Assembly (NCBI GenBank): GCA_964384625.1
Contig: CAYLNH010000304.1
Location: 1-8,333, forward strand
Length of the DNA: 8,333 bases
Source: CAYLNH01 sp964384625
GTDB lineage: Bacteria > Verrucomicrobiota > Lentisphaeria > JABSQK01
Direction: 5' to 3'
Every line of letters starts with the position of its first letter. The stretch's first letter is position 1. The translations under genes were made by a program, and so were the position numbers. Positions 1-6,338 of this stretch are shown piece by piece. The notes under the pieces are model-generated. The model saw nothing but the letters and a program-made list of their open reading frames with translations. It was not told the origin of the DNA and ran no database searches.

Positions 1-21
1 TGCACTCACAGGCGCACTGGC

Positions 22-60
22 CGCGGTCGTCTCGACCGCGCATCCCCGACTTCTGTCGGG
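22..60. repeat. Two adjacent perfect hairpins (REP-like or terminator-like doublet)
   Basis: Hairpin 1 has arms CGCGGTCG (22-29) and CGACCGCG (33-40) around a TCT loop, a perfect 8-bp stem. Hairpin 2 has arms CCCGAC (45-50) and GTCGGG (55-60) around a TTCT loop, a perfect 6-bp stem. Four bases separate them. No T-tract follows on the + strand, so a standard intrinsic terminator for an upstream gene is not supported. Two short GC hairpins side by side resemble a REP/BIME doublet, but only one copy is visible here. It is distinct in sequence from the 56-bp array further down. Confidence 0.55.
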
Positions 61-212
61 CACATCGCCGAATGCAGAGGAAGTAATCAAGGGCTTGTCG
101 GGGCCGCGCCTCTGTGTTGTATTCCTCGACGAAATCCTTACATTGACTGGATTTGGCGCTGGACGGTGACTTTCCAGCTTGGATGAACTGATTTGTTTGC
201 GGAGGTAATTCA
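61..212 (+). promoter_or_regulatory. Noncoding leader upstream of the binding-protein gene
   Basis: No convincing gene lies here. A weak sigma70-like pair can be drawn: TTGTCG at 95-100 and TGTATT at 118-123, with 17 bp between and 4 of 6 consensus matches each. A second -35-like TTGACT lies at 143-148 but has no good -10 at the right distance. CAGAGG (75-80) can pair with CCTCTG (109-114), and GAGGAA (77-82) can alternatively pair with TTCCTC (122-127), so the leader could fold in two exclusive ways. I see no recognised riboswitch. The operon promoter probably lies here or just upstream, but its exact position is a guess. Confidence 0.2.
201..205 (+). promoter_or_regulatory. Ribosome-binding site GGAGG that fixes the GTG start of yejA
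   Basis: GGAGG at 201-205 sits 7 nt before the GTG at 213. This is an ideal Shine-Dalgarno and spacing, and it supports a GTG start. The reading that follows begins MKLRL and then a hydrophobic stretch, as expected for a signal peptide. Confidence 0.8.
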
Positions 213-1970
213 GTGAAATTACGACTGTGTACCGGTCTGCTGCTGCTGGCAATCGGCTTCGGCTATGCCGGTGAGATTTTCCCGAAGAAAACCTGGAAGG
301 ACGCCCCGGATCCTCTCGCCAGCCCGGACGCCGAGATCGGCGGCGAACTGGTTTACTACTCGGGCCAGAAACCGAAGGGACTCAACTACTATCTGACGCA
401 GGCCAGTGATACCGCCATCTTCTTCGGGCTCATGTACGAAACGCTGTTGACCAACCACCCGATTACGCTGGAACACCAGCCGGGGCTCGCCGACCGCTGG
501 ACCATCTCCGACGACAAGAAGGTATTCACCTTCCACCTCGATCCCGCCGCCCGCTGGAGCGACGGCAAGCCGATTACCGCTGCCGACGTCAAGTTCACCT
601 TCGACACGATCATGCAGAAGAAAAACCTGACCGGCAGTTGGAAAACAATGATGGAACGGTTCGCCAAGGTCGAGGTGGTCGACGCCGCGACCATCCGGTT
701 CACCGGCAAGAAGGTCCACTGGGCACTGCTCGACAACGCCGGCGGTCTGTATGTTCTGCCGCGACACGCCATGGCCGGCAAAGACTTTATGAAACTGCGT
801 ACCGAGTTCCCCGTCGTCTCCGGGCCGTACGCCATCGACGAATTCAAGGACGGCCGGTATTTGCGGCTGAAACGCCGCAGGAACTGGTGGGCCAGCAAGT
901 ATAAGCGCAATCGGAACAAGCACAATTTCGTGACGCTGAAATTCAAGTTCTACGAATCCGGCGACACCGCCTTCGATGCGTTCCTGAAGGGGGAATTCGA
1001 CATCTGCCCGATTCACAAGGCGGCGATCTGGGTGAAGAAGACCAACTCCGACCGCTTCCTGAAAAACTGGATCGTCAAACAGGAGATCCACAACTACAAT
1101 CCGTCGGGCTTTCAGGGCTGGGCCATGAACATGCGCCAACCGCCGTTCGATGACGTCCGGGTGCGGCTGGCCATGTACCACCTGCTCGACCGGCGTAAGA
1201 TGAACAAAACGCTGATGCATGGTCTGTACTTCATGCATCGATCATTCTACGAAGACCTCTACAACAAAGAGAACCCGTGCAAAAACAAACTGATCGAGTA
1301 CGACAAGAAGGCCGCCCGCAAGCTCCTGGCTGATGCCGGCTGGACCGTCAACCCGAAGACCGGGCTGCTGGAAAAGGACGGCAACGTCTTCGAGATCAAC
1401 TTCCTGACGCGCGGCGAGGATACCAACCGGTTTCTCGACATTTACGACGACGCGTTGAAAGACATCGGCATCAAGCTGACCATCACCCAGAAAGACTGGT
1501 CGGCCTGGCTCAAGGACATGGACAGTTTCAACTTCCAGATGACCTGGGCGGCCTGGGGCGCCAGCGTCAAAAAGGACCCGGAAGACATGTGGTACAGCAA
1601 AGAGGCCAACCGCAAAGCCAGCTCCAACATCACCGGTTTCCAGAGCGACAAAGTCGACGCCCTGATCGAACAGCAGCGGGAGATCTTCGACATCCGGAAG
1701 CGACACGCCATCGTCCGTCGTATCGACCACATCGTCTACAGCGAATTCCCGTATCTGCTGCTGTGGAATCTGGATTTCGTCCGCCTCTGCTACTGGAACA
1801 GATTCGGTACGCCGCCCACGGTACTATCGAAATACGGCGACGCCGAAACCGCCATCACCTATTGGTGGTCGGATGAAGACGCCGTTGGCGATCTCGAGGA
1901 GGCACAGGAAGGCAACCGCCCACTACCGAAACGCCGCTACAAAATCGATTTCGACAAGGAATTCCGGTAG
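213..1970 (+). CDS. yejA: Periplasmic peptide-binding protein of a YejABEF-type ABC importer (SBP_bac_5 family)
   Basis: This 585-aa extracytoplasmic solute-binding protein should capture oligopeptides and deliver them to the two permeases encoded downstream. Residues 1-19 form a Sec signal peptide: K2 and R4, then a Leu/Ala/Gly-rich core, with likely cleavage after GFGYA. No lipobox cysteine follows, so it is probably soluble in a periplasm. Family 5 signatures are clear. GLADRWTISDD (91-101) leads into RWSDGKPITAADVKFTFD (114-131), and SGPYAIDEF (203-211) is followed by GRYLRLKRRRNWW (214-226). GFQGWAMNMRQPPFDDVRVR (299-318) closely matches the YejA subgroup, as does the length (about 600 aa in YejA). 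The GTG start is set by GGAGG 7 nt upstream. It is first in the operon and separated from the permeases by about 695 bp of hairpin repeats. Substrates are not readable from sequence; characterised YejA relatives take up microcin C, longer peptides or muropeptide-type ligands. Confidence 0.92.
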   Translation: MKLRLCTGLLLLAIGFGYAGEIFPKKTWKDAPDPLASPDAEIGGELVYYSGQKPKGLNYYLTQASDTAIFFGLMYETLLTNHPITLEHQPGLADRWTISDDKKVFTFHLDPAARWSDGKPITAADVKFTFDTIMQKKNLTGSWKTMMERFAKVEVVDAATIRFTGKKVHWALLDNAGGLYVLPRHAMAGKDFMKLRTEFPVVSGPYAIDEFKDGRYLRLKRRRNWWASKYKRNRNKHNFVTLKFKFYESGDTAFDAFLKGEFDICPIHKAAIWVKKTNSDRFLKNWIVKQEIHNYNPSGFQGWAMNMRQPPFDDVRVRLAMYHLLDRRKMNKTLMHGLYFMHRSFYEDLYNKENPCKNKLIEYDKKAARKLLADAGWTVNPKTGLLEKDGNVFEINFLTRGEDTNRFLDIYDDALKDIGIKLTITQKDWSAWLKDMDSFNFQMTWAAWGASVKKDPEDMWYSKEANRKASSNITGFQSDKVDALIEQQREIFDIRKRHAIVRRIDHIVYSEFPYLLLWNLDFVRLCYWNRFGTPPTVLSKYGDAETAITYWWSDEDAVGDLEEAQEGNRPLPKRRYKIDFDKEFR

Positions 1971-2465
1971 AGGCATCCGTCACAGGTGCCCTTCCGAAAA
2001 TGTAGGAGCGGCTTCCACGCCGCGATTCCGCCGCCCAGCGGCTCCGAATCCGAAAATGCAGGAGCGGCTTCCACGCCGCGATTCCGCCGCCCAGCGGCTC
2101 CGAATCCGAAAATACAGGAGCGGCTTCCACGCCGCGACTCCGCCGCCCAGCGGCTCCGAATCCGAAAATGCAGGAGCGGCTTCCATGCCGCGATTCCGCC
2201 GCCCAGCGGCTCCGAATCCGAAAATGCAGGAGCGGCTTCCACGCCGCGATTCCGCCGCCCAGCGGCTCCGAATCCGAAAATGCAGGAGCGGCTTCCATGC
2301 CGCGATTCCGCCGCCCAGCGGCTCCGAATCCGAAAATGCAGGAGCGGCTTCCACGCCGCGATTCCGCCGCCCAGCGGCTCCGAATCCGAAAATGCAGGAG
2401 CGGCTTCCACGCCGCGATTCCGCCGCCCAGCGGCTCCGAATCCGAAAATGCAGGAGCGGCTTCCA

Positions 2466-2565
2466 NNNNNNNNNNNNNNNNNNNNNNNNNNNNNNNNNNN
2501 NNNNNNNNNNNNNNNNNNNNNNNNNNNNNNNNNNNNNNNNNNNNNNNNNNNNNNNNNNNNNNNNN
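2466..2565. other. Assembly gap of 100 N inside the 56-bp array
   Basis: There are exactly 100 N. The sequence before the gap ends at unit offset 16 (counting from 0), and the sequence after it resumes at offset 35. An uninterrupted array therefore needs 18 + 56k missing bases (18, 74, 130 and so on), which excludes 100. The N run is a placeholder of standard size. The true copy number and the yejA-yejB distance are unknown. Confidence 0.95.
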
Positions 2566-2589
2566 CAGCGGCTCCGAATCCGAAAATGC

Positions 2590-2605
2590 AGGAGCGGCTT
2601 CCATG
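2590..2605 (+). promoter_or_regulatory. Alternative RBS and ATG for yejB created within the last 56-bp unit
   Basis: In the last unit, AGGAG (2590-2594) is followed after 8 nt by ATG (2603-2605). The ATG exists because this unit carries T2604 where most units have C. It is in frame with the permease: 63 nt, or 21 codons, upstream of the ATG at 2666, with no stop between. Its spacing is better than that of the downstream start, where the nearest purine-rich site, GGGAG (2646-2650), lies 15 nt from the ATG. The ATG sits at the loop edge of hairpin 1, so folding could hide it. Whether it is used is not shown by sequence alone. Confidence 0.35.
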
Positions 2606-2665
2606 CCGCGATTCCGCCGCACAGCGGCTCCGAACCCGACAAAACGGGAGAACCAATCAGACGAC

Positions 2666-3703
2666 ATGGAACGTTTCGACTACTTCGCAAAACGCATCCT
2701 CCTGGTCGTCCCCACGTTCATCGGCATCACGCTGGTCTGCTTCGTCATCTGCCAGTTCGTCCCCGGCGGTCCGGTCGAGCAATACATCGTCAAGATGCGG
2801 GGAATGGACCGCGCCGGCGGCGGCGTCGATCCATCCAAAGGCATCTCTGAAGAACAGCTCGCCGAGATTCGCAAGCAGTTCGGCTTCGACAAGCCGATCC
2901 CGGTCCGCTACTATCACTGGCTCGTCAGCAACCGCGTCGGGATGACGATGAAGAGTTACGAGAACCCGAACAAGACGGCCTGGCGCATGATCTCGGAACG
3001 CTTCGCTGTCTCATTGATTTTCGGGATCACCGGCTTTTTTCTGACGTACCTGATCTGCATCCCGCTGGGCATCAGCAAGGCGTTGCGCGACGGGTCCACT
3101 TTCGACCTGAGCACCAGCGTCATCGTGTTCGTCGGCTACGCCATCCCGCCGTTCGCTTTCGGCATGATTCTGCGCATGCTCTTCTGCGGCACAGTGGACC
3201 AGTTCTGGGACGTCTTCCCGGTGGCCGGCTTCGTCTCCGATAGCTTCGATCAGCTCTCCGCCTGGGGACAGATCAAGGATATCTTCAGCCATATGTTCCT
3301 GCCGGTCGTGTGCTATATGGTCGGCAGTTTCGCCGTGCTGACGCTGCTGATGAAGAACTCGCTGTTGGAAGAGGTCAGCAAAGACTACGTCCGCACGGTG
3401 CTGGCCCGCGGCGGCACGCTGCGGCGCGCCATCTGGGGGCATGTCCTGCGCAACTCGATGATCCCGTTGGCCACCGGCTTCGGCCGCATTCTCACACTGA
3501 TCCTCGCCGGCTCGGTGCTGATCGAGAAAGTCTTCGAAATCCCCGGCATGGGCCGGCTCAGCCTCGACGCCCTTGTCGGCCGGGACTACGCCGTGTTCAT
3601 GGGCATTGTCTCACTGACTGCGTTGTTGTCGCTGTTCGGCAATATCGTGTCGGACTTCGCCTACGTCCTGATTGACCCCCGCATCAATTTCAAACGCCAA
3701 TGA
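2666..3703 (+). CDS. yejB: YejB-like inner-membrane permease subunit of the peptide ABC importer
   Basis: This 345-aa permease (BPD_transp_1 / DppB family) forms half of the translocation channel. TM1 is about residues 10-31 and is followed by QFVPGGPVEQ (30-39), the typical DppB/YejB motif after TM1. FGFDKPIPVRYYHWL (72-86) precedes the core. Further TM segments lie near 113-135, 149-172, 211-230, 270-290 and 311-336. The cytoplasmic EAA loop that contacts an ATPase is DYVRTVLARGGTLRRAIWGH (240-259). The protein ends with LIDPRINF, as YejB relatives do. The start at 2666 was chosen because family members begin a few residues before TM1. A better-spaced RBS and in-frame ATG at 2603 would add 21 basic residues. 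The reading frame stays open into the repeat array, but that is an artefact of the array. Its stop overlaps the next start by 4 nt (ATGA). Confidence 0.92.
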   Translation: MERFDYFAKRILLVVPTFIGITLVCFVICQFVPGGPVEQYIVKMRGMDRAGGGVDPSKGISEEQLAEIRKQFGFDKPIPVRYYHWLVSNRVGMTMKSYENPNKTAWRMISERFAVSLIFGITGFFLTYLICIPLGISKALRDGSTFDLSTSVIVFVGYAIPPFAFGMILRMLFCGTVDQFWDVFPVAGFVSDSFDQLSAWGQIKDIFSHMFLPVVCYMVGSFAVLTLLMKNSLLEEVSKDYVRTVLARGGTLRRAIWGHVLRNSMIPLATGFGRILTLILAGSVLIEKVFEIPGMGRLSLDALVGRDYAVFMGIVSLTALLSLFGNIVSDFAYVLIDPRINFKRQ

Positions 3704-5337
3704 ACAACGCCCGCCCAACCAACGCAGACGCGACGTCCCGCCGCCCGGGGCTTGCCGCGCGGCTGTTCGGCCCGGTCATGCTGCAGCGGTTGCGGCGGTT
3801 CCGGCGGATCAAGCGGGCCTACTGGTCGTTCTGGATCCTGCTGGTGCTCTTCGGACTCAGTCTGCCGATCGAGTTTTTCTGCAACGACAAGCCGCTCTAC
3901 GTGCGCTTCAACGGCACGTCCTACTTCCCGATCATCCAGTTCTATCCGCAGGATGAGTTTCTCGATAATGAGATCTTTACGCGGGTAAACTACAAGGACC
4001 TGAACCGGTCGGCGCGGTTCACGGACGACGACGACAACTACATGGTGTTCACCCTGATCCCCTATGGCCCGCAGGAGAACATCCGGGCCGCGGACATCGA
4101 CATTCCCGACACCGTCGAGCTGGAAGCCCAGCCGCTGCCGAAGCGCGGGTACATCGACATCCGCGCCAACTTCACCATTCGCAAGGCGGTGTCGACCGAG
4201 CTCTTCTTCAAGATCGCCGATCGCGACTTGCGCCGCCGGCCGCTGGACGAGGTCTGGGAACTCCCGGCCAACCTGCGGGCAGGGCTCGAACAGCGGTTCG
4301 CCAATCGGCCGGCTCCCGAAACCAGAGCCAAGGTCCTCCTTGGCGGCCGGCCGGTCGAAGCCGAGTTGTCGGCGTTCACGCCGGGAGATTACCCGCGCAA
4401 GAAGTTTCGCATCAACCTGACGGAGGTCGCCGAGGCTGCAGACGGAATCCGCGTCACGTTCGACCGCGAGCTGCAGCTCGTCGACGGCGACGAGGCCGCC
4501 TGGAACGCGCTGCCGAAGCCGGCCAGAGCCGAGCTGCGCGCCATCGTGCAGGAACGGTTCGACACCGTCATCCCGCCGCGGGAGATCCTGATCGGGGGCG
4601 ACAACTATCGCGTCCTCGCGAAGAAGCGCGAGATCAGTTTCCCGTTCGGCCCGGCGCCGGGGCATCCGCTGGGGTTTGACGAAGCCGGCCGGGACGTGCT
4701 GGTGCAGATCCTTTACGCCTTCCGCATCAACATGCTGTTCGGCCTGCTGCTGGTGTTGATCTCGAAGGTCATCGGCGTCACGATCGGCGCGATTCAGGGC
4801 TACTACGGCGGCTGGATCGACATCGGCGTGCAGCGGTTCACGGAGATCTGGGCCGCCCTGCCCTTCCTCTATATCATGATTCTGATCGGCTCGCTCTACG
4901 GCCGGAGTTTCGGGATTCTGCTGTTCATCTACTGCATCTTCCATTGGATCGGCATCAGCTACTACATGCGCGCCGAGTTCCTGCGGCTGCGGCAGCAGCC
5001 GTTCGTTGAAGCGGCCCGCGTCATCGGCCTGCCGACCCGTCGTATTCTGTTCCGTCATATCCTGCCAAATGCCCTGGTGCCGCTGGTGACGTTTGTTCCC
5101 TTCTCGCTTGTCGGCGCCATCGGCATTCTATCGGCGCTCGACTATCTCGGGTTCGGTCTGCCGCCGCTGACGCCGAGTTGGGGGATCCTGCTGAAGCAGG
5201 CGCAGAAGTACAGTTTCGCCTGGTGGCTCGTGCTCTACCCGGCGCTCGCGTTGTTTATCACTATGCTGCTCGGCGTCTTCATCGGCGAAGGCGTCCGGGC
5301 CGCGTTCGATCCCAAGAAATTCTCACGCATGGAATAG
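3700..5337 (+). CDS. yejE: YejE-like permease subunit with an expanded extracytoplasmic domain
   Basis: This 545-aa second permease pairs with the YejB-like subunit. It has a basic cytoplasmic N-terminus (1-40), TM1 at about 41-60, then a long extracytoplasmic segment (about 61-330). The DppC/YejE core follows: HPLGFDEAGRDVLVQILYAF (322-341), TM segments from 343 onward, and the EAA loop EFLRLRQQPFVEAARVIGLP (426-445) continuing to RHILPNA. LDYLGFGLPPLTPSWG (480-495) and FDPKKF near the C-terminus are family motifs. Residues 66-122 (YVRFNGTSYFP and on to the IPYGP turn) correspond to the short ectodomain of normal YejE. About residues 131-315 are extra: E. coli YejE is about 340 aa. The start ATG overlaps the yejB stop, which implies translational coupling. 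The family call is firm; the role of the insert is unknown. Confidence 0.9.
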   Translation: MNNARPTNADATSRRPGLAARLFGPVMLQRLRRFRRIKRAYWSFWILLVLFGLSLPIEFFCNDKPLYVRFNGTSYFPIIQFYPQDEFLDNEIFTRVNYKDLNRSARFTDDDDNYMVFTLIPYGPQENIRAADIDIPDTVELEAQPLPKRGYIDIRANFTIRKAVSTELFFKIADRDLRRRPLDEVWELPANLRAGLEQRFANRPAPETRAKVLLGGRPVEAELSAFTPGDYPRKKFRINLTEVAEAADGIRVTFDRELQLVDGDEAAWNALPKPARAELRAIVQERFDTVIPPREILIGGDNYRVLAKKREISFPFGPAPGHPLGFDEAGRDVLVQILYAFRINMLFGLLLVLISKVIGVTIGAIQGYYGGWIDIGVQRFTEIWAALPFLYIMILIGSLYGRSFGILLFIYCIFHWIGISYYMRAEFLRLRQQPFVEAARVIGLPTRRILFRHILPNALVPLVTFVPFSLVGAIGILSALDYLGFGLPPLTPSWGILLKQAQKYSFAWWLVLYPALALFITMLLGVFIGEGVRAAFDPKKFSRME

Positions 5338-5339
5338 CT

Positions 5340-6338
5340 GTGGACCCGTTGCTCACCGTCGAAGATCTGAATGTTTTTTTCGATGTTGAAGGCCAACGCC
5401 TGCGCGCGGTGGAGGACGTCTCGTTTCACGTCAACAGGGGCGAGGTCCTCGGACTGGTCGGTGAGAGCGGCTGCGGCAAGAGCGTCACCTCCATGAGCCT
5501 GTTGCGGCTGATCCCGAATCCGCCGGGACGGATCGACAGCGGCAGGGCGATGTTCGGCGGCAAGGACCTCCTGCAACTGCCGCTGGCCGACCTGCGCCGG
5601 GTCCGCGGCAACGATATCGGCGTCATCTTCCAGGAACCCATGACGGCACTGTCGCCGCTGCAGCGCATCGGCAATCAGATGGTTGAGGCCCTGCAGTTCC
5701 ATCGCGACATATCGAAGTCCGACGCCTGGGCCATCGGCGTTGACTGGCTGCGGCAAGTCGGCATCCCCGATCCCGAAGAAAGGATGTACGCCTATCCCTT
5801 CCAGTTCTCCGGCGGCATGCGCCAGCGCGCCATGATCGCCACGGTTCTGATGATGGAACCGCAACTGGTGATCGCCGACGAACCGACGACCGCGCTGGAC
5901 GTCACCATCCAGGCGCAGATCTTTGAGTTGATGGTCGAGATGAAGAGCGCGGACATGTCGGTACTGCTGATCACGCACGACATGGGCGTCATCTGGGAAC
6001 TGTGCGACCGCGTGATCGTCATGTACGCCTCCGAGATTGTCGAGGAAGCCGCCGTCCAGGATCTCTTCAAACAGCCATTGCATCCGTACACCGAAGGTCT
6101 CATGCAGGCCGTTCCCACGTTAACCACCGGCGGCAACCGGCTCGAGACGATCCCCGGCCAGGTGCCGTCGCCCTTGGACTATCCCGACGCCTGCCGCTTC
6201 TGTGACCGCTGCAAGTATGTCTTCGACCGCTGCCGCAACGAGAAACCGCAGCTGACCGAACTGCCGGACGGTCGCCGTGCCCGCTGCTTCCTCGCGAAAG
6301 ACCGATATGATGCCGATGAGTCCGAAAGCAATGAATAG
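5340..6338 (+). CDS. dppD: Peptide ABC transporter ATPase, DppD/OppD type (first half of a split YejF)
   Basis: This 332-aa cytoplasmic ATPase would hydrolyse ATP to drive import through the two permeases. Motifs are intact: Walker A GESGCGKS (41-48), Q-loop FQEP (Q98), signature FSGGM (156-160), Walker B LVIADE (176-181) with the D-loop at ALD, and switch His213 in ITHD. The C-terminal oligopeptide-type tail begins at HPYTEGLM (248-255). It carries cysteines 285, 291, 298 and 316, spaced x5, x6 and x17, the layout linked to a 4Fe-4S cluster in Opp/Dpp ATPases; C288 is an extra cysteine. The GTG start at 5340 lies 2 nt after the yejE stop and only 10 residues before the conserved N-terminus; the frame is open further upstream, inside yejE. 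The RBS is weak (GGA at 5331-5333), so coupling to yejE is likely. The symbol denotes the family; relatives are also named oppD or the first half of yejF. Confidence 0.9.
   Translation: MDPLLTVEDLNVFFDVEGQRLRAVEDVSFHVNRGEVLGLVGESGCGKSVTSMSLLRLIPNPPGRIDSGRAMFGGKDLLQLPLADLRRVRGNDIGVIFQEPMTALSPLQRIGNQMVEALQFHRDISKSDAWAIGVDWLRQVGIPDPEERMYAYPFQFSGGMRQRAMIATVLMMEPQLVIADEPTTALDVTIQAQIFELMVEMKSADMSVLLITHDMGVIWELCDRVIVMYASEIVEEAAVQDLFKQPLHPYTEGLMQAVPTLTTGGNRLETIPGQVPSPLDYPDACRFCDRCKYVFDRCRNEKPQLTELPDGRRARCFLAKDRYDADESESNE

Larger units (their letters stand above)
1993..2642 (+). repeat. Tandem array of a 56-bp REP-like two-hairpin unit between yejA and yejB
   Basis: Units start at 2001, 2057, 2113, 2169, 2225, 2281, 2337, 2393 and 2449 (cut by the N gap). 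A unit tail follows at 2566-2586, and a last unit starts at 2587. The period is exactly 56 bp. Each unit holds hairpin 1, GCGGC-TTCCAC-GCCGC (2008-2023 in unit 1), and hairpin 2, GCCGC-CCA-GCGGC (2030-2042). Hairpin 2 is lengthened by an outer GATTC (2024-2028) / GAATC (2046-2050) pairing. The opening GTAGGAGCGGC of unit 1 resembles REP elements. Units are nearly identical. Differences are T2003, A2114, C2138, T2186, T2298, T2604, A2621 and C2635; T2186, T2298, T2604 and A2621 fall in loops and keep the inner stems. Because 56 is not a multiple of 3, all frames stay open and give long artefactual reading frames. It may stabilise the upstream yejA mRNA or lower permease expression (inference). 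Confidence 0.93.

Noticed and set aside
143..171. Promoter with -35 TTGACT at 143
   Set aside because: The sequence at the expected -10 position is G/C-rich (GTGACT region) and does not resemble TATAAT.
219..1238. Long antisense reading frame opposite yejA (similar ones at 3661-5058 and 6100-7311)
   Set aside because: These are minus-strand shadows typical of GC-rich coding DNA. The products are low-complexity in His, Asp, Val and Arg, and the + strand genes are unmistakable.
1993..2642. CRISPR array
   Set aside because: The whole 56-bp period is conserved with no unique spacers; it is a simple tandem repeat.
2168..2665. N-terminal extension of YejB through the repeat array from 2168
   Set aside because: It is repeat translation across an unresolved gap of unknown phase. 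YejB homologues begin just before TM1. Only the short extension from 2603 is kept as an open question.
1873..2945. Long open frames on both strands through the 56-bp array, predicting repeat proteins of 240-330 residues
   Set aside because: The unit length is not divisible by 3 and lacks stops in every frame, so all frames open at once and yield the same three peptides in rotation. The frames also cross 100 N. The array DNA forms hairpins and shows no coding signature.
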